A stretch of DNA of 64,000 nucleotides, taken from contig NZ_OMPE01000007.1 in the NCBI RefSeq assembly GCF_900312815.1, forward strand, positions 186,001-250,000, written 5' to 3'. Shown one piece after another: positions 1-9,493 of the stretch. Within the stretch, counting starts at the first letter, position 1; every line of letters begins with the position of its first letter. The DNA comes from Aquimarina sp. AU474. Its GTDB lineage: Bacteria > Bacteroidota > Bacteroidia > Flavobacteriales > Flavobacteriaceae. The notes beneath the pieces are model-generated. The model was not told where the DNA came from. It was given only the letters and a program-made list of their open reading frames with translations, and ran no database searches. Both the position numbers and the translations under genes were made by a program.

Positions 1-1406
1 GTAATATCTTTCATAATTGCCTTTACTGGGATATTATTTTCTAATACCATGATTAAATTTTCTCCATGAGGCATATACACTAATTCATATTGAAACAAGC
101 AATGCAAAAGTGGTGTTAAATACGCATGTAGATAACGTTCTAACCAAATCTCTACAGATACCGAAGAAGCCTTTATTAGTTCAACTACAAGTGAATTTTG
201 ATCATTATCCAAATGCAGAAATGCGGCCATAGTCATTAAAGTTTGATTACTCGTAATTTTAGAAAATGGGCTTTCTCTCCATAGTGCCGATAACATTTTA
301 TTATGAGCCTTTGTTTTTCCCAAGGTTTCATAATATCGATTTCTATAACCAACCGTTGCTATTTCTCCGAGCATGGTAAACCCAGTTTCGGTTAAAAGAT
401 CATCTTGCTGTAGGAGATTTGAAATCCAATCTGTAATTACTGGTGTGCTCTGCATATAATAAGGAGATAATCCTCTCATAAATCCCATATTAAGTATAGA
501 TAAGGCAGTTTTTACATATAATTTCTCAGGATGTGTTCTATTAAATAAAGTTCTAATGGATTGTTGTGCAGCGTACTTATCGGCAGTTTTTCCTAAAAAA
601 ACGATGTTCTGTTGTGCAATGTCTTGAGCAAAAATGGTACTAATCTTAGTATCCCATTGCCAAGGATGCACTGGAATGAAGATATAATCATCTGGATGAA
701 GGCCAAGATCAATTAATTTTTGAGTAAACATCCCAAGAGCATCTTTTCCAAGTTCGTTTCTCATTAATTCATCATAATTATACGCTGGTACACTATGATA
801 GTCTGTTTTAGTCCTGTGCCCAGCTATCCAGATCAGTGAAAGTGTCATATGAGTCTCTGGAGCAAAATCATGGTACTGCCTTATATTAAAACCATTGCGA
901 CCATTGTTGGCCACAAAACATGGGTGACCTTCAGTCATTGACCTTTCTACATCCTGAAAACTAGCTTCTACTAATTCATTTGCAGTATATGTTTGATTAA
1001 CATACTTGTAAGCAGCACCGTGCAACGTACTGGTTATTTCTTCCATATACGTAGGTAACATATCATCATGAATTCCAAGCGTATTCTTAAGCTCTAATAT
1101 AAAATCAAGAGCATCAAGTTCTATCTCTTTATTATCCTTCATTTTTAATATCGAAGAAGAATCAATATGTAAATGATTTAAAGCACCTTGTTTTGCGTTA
1201 AAAAAATAGAAAATTTCAGGAATATCTGTAAATAACTTATAGGTTTTCCAATTCTCCTTATGCTCTAATAACTCAAGCTCTAATAATAACTCATGAGAAA
1301 ATTCGGCAATAGCTTTTTTGATTAAATTTCTATTTACCAATGACCAAACTTTTGGAGTTAAATGCGAAATTTGATCTGATAACATTAATGTATCTGAAGT
1401 ATTCAT
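1..1406 (-). CDS. IucA/IucC-family NRPS-independent siderophore synthetase, C-terminus beyond window
   Basis: The first 468 residues of an NIS synthetase, an ATP-dependent ligase that joins carboxylates to amines or hydroxamates in siderophore assembly. Family motifs seen: EGHPCF at about 159-164, followed by NNGRNGF (the ATP/carboxylate-binding segment), PVHPWQW near 245-251, and KTALSILNMGFMRGLSP further on. The ATG at 1406 follows the upstream acyltransferase stop by 15 bases, so it is the last visible gene of a five-gene operon. With a decarboxylase and an N-monooxygenase in the same operon, the nearest models are DesD, BibC and AlcC, which condense N-hydroxy-N-succinyl-diamines into macrocycles. 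The family is clear; the substrate is inferred. The frame is open to the window edge. Confidence 0.93.
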   Translation of the reverse strand, partial: MNTSDTLMLSDQISHLTPKVWSLVNRNLIKKAIAEFSHELLLELELLEHKENWKTYKLFTDIPEIFYFFNAKQGALNHLHIDSSSILKMKDNKEIELDALDFILELKNTLGIHDDMLPTYMEEITSTLHGAAYKYVNQTYTANELVEASFQDVERSMTEGHPCFVANNGRNGFNIRQYHDFAPETHMTLSLIWIAGHRTKTDYHSVPAYNYDELMRNELGKDALGMFTQKLIDLGLHPDDYIFIPVHPWQWDTKISTIFAQDIAQQNIVFLGKTADKYAAQQSIRTLFNRTHPEKLYVKTALSILNMGFMRGLSPYYMQSTPVITDWISNLLQQDDLLTETGFTMLGEIATVGYRNRYYETLGKTKAHNKMLSALWRESPFSKITSNQTLMTMAAFLHLDNDQNSLVVELIKASSVSVEIWLERYLHAYLTPLLHCLFQYELVYMPHGENLIMVLENNIPVKAIMKDI

Positions 1407-1421
1407 TAGGCAGTAATATTT

Positions 1422-2012
1422 TTAATGTGAATTTTGATTTTGAATTGCATCCTCATAATCCTTACGTGTGCAAATCGCTAAATGTGCTTTTTTATGTGAT
1501 AATTGAATTTCTTTTTGATATACAAAACCTGCTTTGGTATTGAGTACGTGAATTTTTTCATTGGCAACATCAGGTTCTACAACAATTCTTTTCACTTCTG
1601 GGTTTTTAAATAAAAAATCCATTGTAGTTGCGAACACTTTCCATGTAAATTTTGAAACTTTTTTCTCTACTGGAGCTACCAAAATATGCATCCCAACATC
1701 TCCCGTTAGAACCTTGTAGTGATCAGCAATACTATCTTGATTTGGGTCATAATATTCTATCAAAAAAATAGGAACATGGTTCAAGGTTCCCATACATACG
1801 TGGTGATGCTCATTATTCTCTATCTTTCTATATTCCTGTTCGACCTGTTCTACAGTAAATTCTTGCATTCCCCAGTATCGGGCATATGGTTTATTAACCC
1901 AACTATGTATTGTTTTATGGTCATTCTTAAGATCAAAAGCGCGTATCTGTATTTCTCCAAAGTTTTCATAACTCTTAGAAAACAGTATTTTCGTTTTGGT
2001 TATGGGGTTCAT
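1422..2012 (-). CDS. GNAT acyltransferase of siderophore biosynthesis (IucB/AlcB/DesC-like)
   Basis: A 196-residue GNAT-fold protein resembling the IucB/AlcB acyltransferase domain (Acetyltransf_8). Family-like features are the HSWVNKPYARYWGM segment at about 36-49 and the core strand GDVGMHILVAP. In this family the enzyme transfers acetyl or succinyl from CoA to the N-hydroxylated amine made by the monooxygenase, giving the hydroxamate iron ligand. The ATG overlaps the exporter stop as ATGA, so the two are translationally coupled. Beside a diamine-forming decarboxylase a succinyl donor (DesC-like) is more likely than acetyl, but the sequence alone does not decide this. Confidence 0.88.
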   Translation of the reverse strand: MNPITKTKILFSKSYENFGEIQIRAFDLKNDHKTIHSWVNKPYARYWGMQEFTVEQVEQEYRKIENNEHHHVCMGTLNHVPIFLIEYYDPNQDSIADHYKVLTGDVGMHILVAPVEKKVSKFTWKVFATTMDFLFKNPEVKRIVVEPDVANEKIHVLNTKAGFVYQKEIQLSHKKAHLAICTRKDYEDAIQNQNSH

Positions 2013-3184
2013 ATTTTATGTGGTTTTAAAACAGGTTTTTTAAAATTTATTTTGAATAGTATGATATACAGTCCTAAAGTGACCGCAAAGCCTATACATG
2101 CGAATGTGAAAGGAATTTTTAATCCATATTGATCTACAAGAACCCCAACTAATAATGAAGAAATCAATACTCCAAAATTTTGAAAAAAATGGACTTTACT
2201 ATAGTCTGTTGCATAGGTCTCTGGAGTACTAAATTCAAAAAGCAATATGTCAAAACGAACAATCGCTCTAAAAACTGCCCATCCATATATAACTCTACTT
2301 ATAGCAACCACAACTGGTATCGAAATTCCTTGTCCTAGTAAACCTATTACCCCAATACATAATGGGATAGCAATGCCTTTCAATTTTGTCTCTTTTCTTT
2401 TAAAATCCCACCAAAGCACCAACAATGCAACAAAACCTGGTAACGCATATACAGCTCCCGAAACAAGTTTACTTTCATAAACCGATATGTATTCCCAATA
2501 AGAAGAAAAAAATGGTCGAGTAATAAATGCACTTGCATATAACAGTAGTGTAGTAATTCCTATTTTTAGGATGAATCCTTTTGGGATCATTTTATTATTT
2601 ACCACTACTTTATCTTTGATTTCCTTGGTTATTGAAGTATCATATTTCTTACTTTTAAGCAAATAACCACTCATTGCCATTTGTATAAAATCACCCAGTG
2701 CCATAATCAAAAAGATATAACTGGCATCGATCAAATCCACGGTTAAACCTCCAATTACCGCTCCCAAAATTCCACCAAGATGAACCACTACTGATAATAA
2801 CCCAATAGTATCTGGATGTTCTTTTTTAGTTATGATTTTTAGAATATATGGGTAAACTAATAAGTAACTTCCTTTAAACAGTACCATTACAAGAGAAATG
2901 ATCCAGAAATTAATATATGATGTAGTCCAATAACAATAGAGTGCCAAAATACCCGCAATACATTGCGTATACACCAAGATATTGAGTTCTGCTATTTTTT
3001 TAGAAACATAAGCCCAAAATGGAAAAGCAATCATCACCATAAAGCAAATTGCTGCAAAATAATACCCAACCCATTCGGGATCTGTAACTCCAAATCGAGC
3101 TTCGAAAAACTGTGGGTAAAATGGATGTAGCAAATAATCACTTACTACCGCCACCAGTGTCATTATGATTAGAAAATTCTTCAT
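2009..3184 (-). CDS. MFS transporter in the siderophore operon, probable siderophore exporter
   Basis: A 391-residue polytopic membrane protein with about 12 hydrophobic segments and Major Facilitator organisation: two halves separated by a polar stretch near residues 175-200 (KSKKYDTSITKEIKDK). Its start overlaps the monooxygenase stop and its stop overlaps the acyltransferase start, both as ATGA, so it is locked into the biosynthetic operon. MFS proteins in NIS operons usually export the finished siderophore across the inner membrane. Import of the iron complex cannot be excluded, but no TonB receptor is visible in the window. Family is sure, direction is inferred. Confidence 0.85.
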   Translation of the reverse strand: MKNFLIIMTLVAVVSDYLLHPFYPQFFEARFGVTDPEWVGYYFAAICFMVMIAFPFWAYVSKKIAELNILVYTQCIAGILALYCYWTTSYINFWIISLVMVLFKGSYLLVYPYILKIITKKEHPDTIGLLSVVVHLGGILGAVIGGLTVDLIDASYIFLIMALGDFIQMAMSGYLLKSKKYDTSITKEIKDKVVVNNKMIPKGFILKIGITTLLLYASAFITRPFFSSYWEYISVYESKLVSGAVYALPGFVALLVLWWDFKRKETKLKGIAIPLCIGVIGLLGQGISIPVVVAISRVIYGWAVFRAIVRFDILLFEFSTPETYATDYSKVHFFQNFGVLISSLLVGVLVDQYGLKIPFTFACIGFAVTLGLYIILFKINFKKPVLKPHKI

Positions 3185-4515
3185 ACAACAGGTGTTTCCT
3201 TCTTAATCTCCTCTTCTTCAGTCACCTCAAATTGCTGAAAAGCAATTTGTTTTTCAATTGGATAATAATCTGTACCCGTTAACTCCTTAATGATATAAGA
3301 ATTTCTATAACATGCCATGCCCAAATCCGGAGTTACAAATCCATGTGTGTGTAATTCGGCATTTTGAACAAAAATATCCATACCTTCATTATCAATAGCA
3401 TAATTACGATGCACCTTATATCTTCTTTTATCATCCCATCGAATGCGATCTCTGATACCACTTATAAACTCAGGTTCATGATATGTATAACCAGTGGATA
3501 ATATTAATCCATCTGTATGGTGTTGGTAATATTTATCTTGCTCATGTTGATGAAGTTCTAGATAAAAACTATCCAAAACATCATCATACGTGGCCTTTAC
3601 TAATTCTGAATTTGTCCTGAGATTAATACTCACGTTATTAGTGAGTTTTTTGGTATATATTAAATCATAAATATTGGCTATTAAGTCCTGATTTATACCT
3701 TTATAAAGATGTTTCTGATCTTTGATTAAATGATCCCTTTTTTCTGCAGTAAGATTATAGAAATAATTTACATACTCTGGTGAAGTCATTTCTAAAGTGA
3801 GCTTCGAATATTCTAAAGGAAAAAACCTTGGCGAACGTGTAATCCAGTTAAGTTCATAACCTAATTGATCAATATCTTGCAGAAGATCGTAAAAAATTTC
3901 TGCTGCACTTTGACCACTTCCTAGAACAGTAATTTTCTTCTTGGATTGTAGATTTTTTTTGTGCGTTAAGTAGGAAGAAGAATGAATCGTTTTTCCTTTC
4001 AGATTTTGACAACAATTCGGGATGTACGGTTGTGTTCCCGTACCCAATATTAATTTTCTGGTTCTGTAGATCGTAGTGTCTTGAGTTCTGGTACATTTTG
4101 ATAAGACTGTATAGTATTTATCCTTATTACTATAGGTCACTTGGGTGACCTCAGTTTCAAAGTAAATGTTCGATAGTTTCCGAATCGCCCATTGACAATA
4201 TTGGTTATACTCGTTTCTAAGGAGTAAGAAGTTTTCGCGTATATAAAATGAGTAAATGCGCCCTTGTTCTTTTATATAATTAAGAAAACTAAATGGACTT
4301 GTTGGATCTGCTAGGGTTACAAGATCCGCCATGAAAGGGATTTGTAATGTGGTATCCTGTAATAACATTCCTGGGTGCCAATTAAATTTTTCTTTTTTGT
4401 CTAAAAAAATGCCATCCAATTCGGTTATAGGATCTGTTAAACACGCCAATCCTAAATTAAATGGCCCCACTCCTACACCTATAAAATCGAATATTTTTTC
4501 TTCGTTTTTTAGCAT
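3181..4515 (-). CDS. L-lysine/ornithine/diamine N-monooxygenase (IucD/PvdA/DesB family)
   Basis: A 444-residue flavin N-hydroxylating monooxygenase. The FAD-binding GVGVGPFNLG lies at about 13-22, the NADPH-binding GSGQSAAEIF at about 199-208, and the family C-terminal segment LSTGYTYHEPEF near 345. Members hydroxylate the terminal amine of lysine, ornithine, cadaverine or putrescine using O2 and NADPH. Because a decarboxylase lies directly upstream (7 bases between the genes), a diamine substrate as for DesB or AlcA is more likely than a free amino acid. The ATG at 4515 is the first in frame and places the FAD motif close to the N-terminus as usual. Confidence 0.93.
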   Translation of the reverse strand: MLKNEEKIFDFIGVGVGPFNLGLACLTDPITELDGIFLDKKEKFNWHPGMLLQDTTLQIPFMADLVTLADPTSPFSFLNYIKEQGRIYSFYIRENFLLLRNEYNQYCQWAIRKLSNIYFETEVTQVTYSNKDKYYTVLSKCTRTQDTTIYRTRKLILGTGTQPYIPNCCQNLKGKTIHSSSYLTHKKNLQSKKKITVLGSGQSAAEIFYDLLQDIDQLGYELNWITRSPRFFPLEYSKLTLEMTSPEYVNYFYNLTAEKRDHLIKDQKHLYKGINQDLIANIYDLIYTKKLTNNVSINLRTNSELVKATYDDVLDSFYLELHQHEQDKYYQHHTDGLILSTGYTYHEPEFISGIRDRIRWDDKRRYKVHRNYAIDNEGMDIFVQNAELHTHGFVTPDLGMACYRNSYIIKELTGTDYYPIEKQIAFQQFEVTEEEEIKKETPVV

Positions 4516-4522
4516 AATTTTG

Positions 4523-6028
4523 TTAGTTATTAAATGTATAATTTTGTCCTGTTGTCTTGATCATTTGAATAATATTCAATAGATCATCAATTGTACTTTT
4601 GGGGTTTAATAATGTAAATTTCAAATACACTTTTCCTTTTAATTTTGTACTAGCTATAGAAGCTTGGCCAGATTTGAATAATGTATTTTTAATATGTAGA
4701 TTAATGGTGTCGTGAATAGAGTCATTATCTATTCCTTGTGAAATATATCGAAATACCAAAGTGCTCAATTCTGGTTTATGAGCAATTTCAAAATAGTGAT
4801 CATCTTTAATATGTTGATATAGGTCTAATGTCAAATAATGTACTTTTTCGAGGAAAGATCCTATGGTTTTGGCTCCAGTCATTTTTAATGTAAACCAAAG
4901 CTTTAAGGCATCGAATCTTCTAGTGGTTTGGATAGATTTTTCGATAAGATTAGGGCATTCATCATTTCTATGTTCTAAAGGATTAAGATAATCTGCGTAG
5001 TAAGAAACATATTTAAAATATTTAGTATCTCTTATCAAAAAGGCACTCGAGCATACAGGCTGAAACATTGTTTTATGAAAATCTATAGTAATAGAATCGG
5101 CATGCTCGATACCGCTCAATTGATTTTTATGAGTTTCTGTTAGTATATAACCTCCTCCATAAGCCCCATCTACATGAAACCAAAGGTTATATTCATTGGT
5201 AATTTTGGCTATAGTATCAATTGGATCAAAGCTTCCAAAATCAGTAGTCCCCGCCGTCGCTATGATAGCAATAGGAATATTACCTAATTGTTTTTCTTTT
5301 TCAACAGCTTGTACCAATGCATCTGGTTTCATTTTCATGCGATCATCTGTCTCTACGGGGATTACAGAATTGTACCCCATACCCAAAAGTGCAGCGTTTT
5401 TCTTAATGCTAAAATGTGCCTTTTCGGAACAAAATATTCGAAATTTTGATACAACATCAGACCAACCATTTTCTTTAATGTTAAGTCCATAATGCTTAAA
5501 AGCATAATCATCCCGAGCCATTAGTAATGCCATGAAATTGGATTGTGTACCACCACTTGTAAACACACCATCCGAGGTGTTGGGTAAACTCATTTTTGAA
5601 CAAACCCATCGAATCATTTCTTGTTCTATCAATGTTGCCGAGGTACTTTGATCCCAAGTCTCTATTGCAGTATTAACAGACGAGGCTATCATATCCCCTA
5701 CAATAGCAGGAAGCAAAACTGGACAGTTTAAATGAGCTACATAATTCTTATGATGAAAAGCTATCGTATGATCAAGATATAGCTCTTTGATTTGGGTAAG
5801 AGCCTCTTCTATAGATAAATTAATATCTGGATCAGCTTTTAAAAGTGTTTCTTTTAATCGTAAATTAGAAGGTGTTTCTCCACTGTAGAAATCTTTATTG
5901 GTTAAAAAACCAGATACATATTCTACGGCTTTTTGAATATATGTTTCATATGTTTTTTGTGATTTGGGGTCAAAAAAATTATCGGTTTTTAAATCAACCA
6001 ATATGGCGGTTTCTGTATCGAGTAGCAT
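4523..6028 (-). CDS. PLP-dependent group II decarboxylase, probable lysine/ornithine decarboxylase for siderophore
   Basis: A 501-residue type-I-fold PLP decarboxylase related to DesA, RhbB and diaminobutyrate decarboxylases. The cofactor-pairing segment HVDGAYGGG lies at about 285 and the Schiff-base lysine in TIDFHKTMFQP at about 319. It probably makes cadaverine or putrescine as the backbone for the hydroxylase and acyltransferase of the same operon. The frame extends upstream to a TTG at 6061, but that codon lies inside a TAAATTTG promoter box; the ATG at 6028 has an A-rich leader (AAATAAAAATAAT) typical of this phylum, so it was chosen. First gene of the operon. Confidence 0.9.
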   Translation of the reverse strand: MLLDTETAILVDLKTDNFFDPKSQKTYETYIQKAVEYVSGFLTNKDFYSGETPSNLRLKETLLKADPDINLSIEEALTQIKELYLDHTIAFHHKNYVAHLNCPVLLPAIVGDMIASSVNTAIETWDQSTSATLIEQEMIRWVCSKMSLPNTSDGVFTSGGTQSNFMALLMARDDYAFKHYGLNIKENGWSDVVSKFRIFCSEKAHFSIKKNAALLGMGYNSVIPVETDDRMKMKPDALVQAVEKEKQLGNIPIAIIATAGTTDFGSFDPIDTIAKITNEYNLWFHVDGAYGGGYILTETHKNQLSGIEHADSITIDFHKTMFQPVCSSAFLIRDTKYFKYVSYYADYLNPLEHRNDECPNLIEKSIQTTRRFDALKLWFTLKMTGAKTIGSFLEKVHYLTLDLYQHIKDDHYFEIAHKPELSTLVFRYISQGIDNDSIHDTINLHIKNTLFKSGQASIASTKLKGKVYLKFTLLNPKSTIDDLLNIIQMIKTTGQNYTFNN

Positions 6029-6058
6029 ATTATTTTTATTTGGTCTAAATAAGCGATG

Positions 6059-6066
6059 CAAATTTA
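6059..6066 (-). promoter_or_regulatory. -7 promoter box of the siderophore operon
   Basis: On the minus strand the sequence is TAAATTTG, an exact match to the Bacteroidota -7 consensus TAnnTTTG, ending 31 bases before the ATG of the decarboxylase. I see no clear TTG at the usual -33 spacing, which would fit a promoter needing an activator or derepression, but that is inference. Confidence 0.55.
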
Positions 6067-6129
6067 GGGCCTAGTAAAAATAAATTCGTGACGTATTTTG
6101 GATAAAAAAAGACGTTATTAATCCGTCAT

Positions 6130-6187
6130 AAGTTTCAAAACTTATTGTACAGCTTTATATACCTCTAATTAACAATGAACTGTTAAT
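6130..6187. promoter_or_regulatory. Two inverted repeats upstream of the siderophore operon
   Basis: AAGTTT-CA-AAACTT (6130-6143) and ATTAACA-ATGAAC-TGTTAAT (6168-6187) are both perfect inverted repeats between the ccsBA stop and the siderophore promoter. Neither has a T-run on the minus strand, so they are poor terminators for ccsBA. They sit 64 or more bases upstream of the -7 box and could be regulator sites. Neither matches a classical 19-bp Fur box well. Confidence 0.35.
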
Positions 6188-6224
6188 AGAGTGTAATCAT
6201 TTTGTTCTGACAAATAATTATGTA

Positions 6225-9200
6225 TTAAGAAGTAATTTCCTTTTTTTTCTTATAGTGTACTTTATTTCTCCAGTAAGAAAGTGCTCCAAGAATGGCAATA
6301 ATAACAACAGAATAATATACAAAATTAGGTGTGATAACTTTATCACCGCTTGCATATGAATGTAACCCTTTTAAGTAGAAATTTACACCAAAATATGTCA
6401 TTAACACGCTATATATTGCAATAATAGACGCCAAATTAAACCACCATCTACTACGTAAGCCTGGTACCAATCGCATATGAATTACAAATGCATATACCAT
6501 GATACTTACAAGAGCCCAAGTTTCTTTAGGATCCCAGCCCCAATAACGTCCCCAACTCTCATTTGCCCACATACCTCCTAAGAAATTACCTATAGTAAGC
6601 ATTACTAACCCTATGGTAAGCGCCATTTCATTAATAATAGTAATCTCTTTAATATTGAGATCCATTCTTTTCTTATTAGAACTTGTAGTAAGAATTGTAA
6701 GTAATAATGCTAGTATACCCAAAATAGCCCCTACAAAAAATGGTCCATAGCTACCCACAATAATTGAAACGTGAATGAGTACCCAATATGAATCTAACAC
6801 TGGTTGTAAATTAGCAATAGCTGGATCAGTCCAGTTTTCATGAGCAAAAAACAATATGATAGCAGCTACAAAAGTAGTGGCAGCAATCGTTAAATTACTT
6901 CTTTTTCCAAAAGCTAGTCCAATCGCCAATGTCATCCATGCAACATATATCATAGATTCATATGCATCACTCCAAGGTGCATGACCCGATACATACCAAC
7001 GAATAACCAATCCCGCTGTGTGTAAAATAAAAAGTAATATTACAAGACCAATAGTACCGTTAATCAAAGCTCTGATTACTTTAGATTCTTTAAATATTCT
7101 AAATATCACGAATACCATCAAGAATAAGCCTACCATCATGTAATACCTATATAGGGTTCTAAAGACATCATATTTGTTCAAAGCCATTTCTGCTTTAATT
7201 TTACTGTCTGATGGTAAAACTTCGCTTCCAAATTTTTTCTGAAAACTTTTGATACTTTCTACGTATTGATTGGGCTTACTATAATCTCCTGTTTTTCGAG
7301 CTTCTTGTAAAGATTGCCTGTAAATAGGAATAATCTGTCTTGTATACACAGAATCCATCCCTGTAAATTTAAACTCATTTAATTCTGGTACAGATACCCA
7401 TTTGTTGCCCTCATCACCACGAACTGGGAAAATTCTTAGAATCCCTCCTCCTAATGCTTGATTAAGTAAATAAAACTTTTCATGTGTTTTTAGAAAGTCT
7501 TTCTCGAAGCTACTTGGTGTATTTGTACTACTTGCACGTTCTAAATATGGAGTTAATTTATAAGTTCCATCAGGTTCTACTAAATCTATAAGTGATACTC
7601 TTCTTTCAGTTTTAGGAACTCCTAAAATTTTACGAATACTATCATTCTCTCTTTGAATTTCAATTAACGGAACGCTGTACCATATAAACGGATTTTCGAC
7701 CATGGATACAAAAACTTGATCTGCACTTAATCCCTCGTATGTATCTCTTTTACTAAGTTTACGAAGTAACTCTGAAGAAAATGTATTCACTGGCTTCATT
7801 CGTCCTCGTTCGTCCTGAATAACGATACTTCCAAAATTTGCCGCATGTTCTTTGGGTACTACATTACTTTTAATAACAGAGTCAAGTTGTGCTTTGGTAG
7901 GTAATGTTTGCAAATGATCATTATGACCAGGAACATTTTGCCCAAAAGATAACGTAGAGATCCCCAATAAGGCTATAGTAACAAGTTCTTTCTTTTTATT
8001 TTTTACCTTACTCAACATTTGTTCTAGATCTTTAAAACGTGAGCCTTTAGTAAAAAGAATTAACATTAATCCCAAATACAATAACATATATCCTGCATAG
8101 GTAATCCAAGTACCCCATCGATCATGATTTACAGATAATACGGTTCCTTGTTCATCTGGATCAAATGAGGCCTGAAAAAATCGATACCCTTTATGATCCA
8201 AGACATGATTCATATAAATATCATACGGACGTGAGTTATTATCTTCAACAACATCTACTTTACTCATAAATGATTTATATACATTTTGAGTACCTGGGTA
8301 CTTTTCGGCAATAAAATCATTTAGTTTGAGAGAAAAAGGCAATTCTAATTGCTTAGAACCATAATTAAAATACATGTCCAAGCCGCCTAAAGAAACTTTG
8401 GCCATATCATTACTATATCCCTTACCTCCTAGTAACTTAACTTCTTTGGTCTCACCCTTGGTTGTAACATTAAAAATTAACGCATCTTGTTGCCCTTTCT
8501 CTTTTATTTCTATAGGAGTTACATCATATTTACCTTTGATGACAGGATCAGGGATTACGAATTGCATTCCAGCTGTTTGATATAAAGATCGTAACATTAA
8601 TGGTTGCACACTATCTTTAAAAACCAATCCTTGTTTTTGATCAGCCATTCTCATAAAAGAACCTTCAAATGGAGATTCTATAAAATATTCATCATTTTCA
8701 TATGTAATATTAATAGCTCCTTTTGTCGGCTTATTAAAAGCTACTAGAACATTATGGATATTGGATACTTCTCCTTCTTCAAGAAAATGATCATGGCGAT
8801 CACCATCACCAGCTTCAACAATTTTAAGATAACGTTCTCCATCATCTGATTCAACCAATCCCATTTCTGCTCCTTGAATAAACTGTTTGTATTCAATTGT
8901 AACAGGTTGTTTATTATAATCTGTTTGAATATCAAAGGTATTATCAGCAGCTTCTGCCAATTCTAAAAATTCTGAAACAATACGGCGACGAGGTTCTCCA
9001 TCAATTTCCCCATCCAAAAAAACAGTTAAATATGTCTTTTCTGAAAGAAATGATGAAGTAGTTTCTCCCTCTCTTATAGGCATTACTCCTTCATAACTGA
9101 TATATCGGGTTACAAAAGCACCCACAATGATTAAAATAAATGATAAGTGCAATAATAATGTTGCCCATTTATCTTTTTTGTATAATCGATATCGAACAAT

Positions 9201-9395
9201 ATTTCCACAAAAATTTATAGCAAAAAAAACCATTATGGCCTCAAACCACCAGGTATTATATATCCAAATTCTAGCTGCGGTAGTACCATAGGCATCTTCT
9301 AAGAAAGTCCCCACTGCCATAGATGTTGCAAATACAATAAATAAAATTGCCATTAATCGTGTAGAAAACAAAATGCTTGCTAGCTTATCTTGCAT
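6225..9395 (-). CDS. ccsBA: Cytochrome c biogenesis protein CcsBA (ResB-CcsA fusion)
   Basis: A 1056-residue fusion of the two system II cytochrome c synthase subunits. The ResB-like half has membrane segments at about 10-30, 49-70 and 77-99, a long periplasmic domain and a further segment near 430-450. A second periplasmic stretch follows, then a multi-spanning CcsA domain with the haem-handling motif WGWDPKETW at 952-960. It moves haem across the membrane and attaches it to CxxCH motifs of apocytochromes. The di-heme peroxidase on the same strand 420 bases upstream is a plausible client. ResB-CcsA fusions are usual in Bacteroidota; length and order are normal. Confidence 0.95.
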   Translation of the reverse strand: MQDKLASILFSTRLMAILFIVFATSMAVGTFLEDAYGTTAARIWIYNTWWFEAIMVFFAINFCGNIVRYRLYKKDKWATLLLHLSFILIIVGAFVTRYISYEGVMPIREGETTSSFLSEKTYLTVFLDGEIDGEPRRRIVSEFLELAEAADNTFDIQTDYNKQPVTIEYKQFIQGAEMGLVESDDGERYLKIVEAGDGDRHDHFLEEGEVSNIHNVLVAFNKPTKGAINITYENDEYFIESPFEGSFMRMADQKQGLVFKDSVQPLMLRSLYQTAGMQFVIPDPVIKGKYDVTPIEIKEKGQQDALIFNVTTKGETKEVKLLGGKGYSNDMAKVSLGGLDMYFNYGSKQLELPFSLKLNDFIAEKYPGTQNVYKSFMSKVDVVEDNNSRPYDIYMNHVLDHKGYRFFQASFDPDEQGTVLSVNHDRWGTWITYAGYMLLYLGLMLILFTKGSRFKDLEQMLSKVKNKKKELVTIALLGISTLSFGQNVPGHNDHLQTLPTKAQLDSVIKSNVVPKEHAANFGSIVIQDERGRMKPVNTFSSELLRKLSKRDTYEGLSADQVFVSMVENPFIWYSVPLIEIQRENDSIRKILGVPKTERRVSLIDLVEPDGTYKLTPYLERASSTNTPSSFEKDFLKTHEKFYLLNQALGGGILRIFPVRGDEGNKWVSVPELNEFKFTGMDSVYTRQIIPIYRQSLQEARKTGDYSKPNQYVESIKSFQKKFGSEVLPSDSKIKAEMALNKYDVFRTLYRYYMMVGLFLMVFVIFRIFKESKVIRALINGTIGLVILLFILHTAGLVIRWYVSGHAPWSDAYESMIYVAWMTLAIGLAFGKRSNLTIAATTFVAAIILFFAHENWTDPAIANLQPVLDSYWVLIHVSIIVGSYGPFFVGAILGILALLLTILTTSSNKKRMDLNIKEITIINEMALTIGLVMLTIGNFLGGMWANESWGRYWGWDPKETWALVSIMVYAFVIHMRLVPGLRSRWWFNLASIIAIYSVLMTYFGVNFYLKGLHSYASGDKVITPNFVYYSVVIIAILGALSYWRNKVHYKKKKEITS

Positions 9396-9420
9396 AGTAA
9401 TCGTTATTTTTTTAGCTCGG

Positions 9421-9428
9421 CAAATTTA
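9421..9428 (-). promoter_or_regulatory. -7 promoter box of ccsBA
   Basis: Minus-strand TAAATTTG matches TAnnTTTG and ends 26 bases before the ccsBA ATG. No convincing -33 TTG at 17-23 bases. It implies that ccsBA can be transcribed separately from the genes upstream. Confidence 0.5.
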
Positions 9429-9493
9429 GTGTTTTTACAAAGATATTATGCCATTATCCGCTTTTGATTTATAGGTTTTAACAGAAGTATATG

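Noticed and set aside
6029..6061. N-terminal extension of the decarboxylase from TTG at 6061
   Set aside because: The TTG is inside a TAAATTTG promoter box; ATG at 6028 has an A-rich leader.
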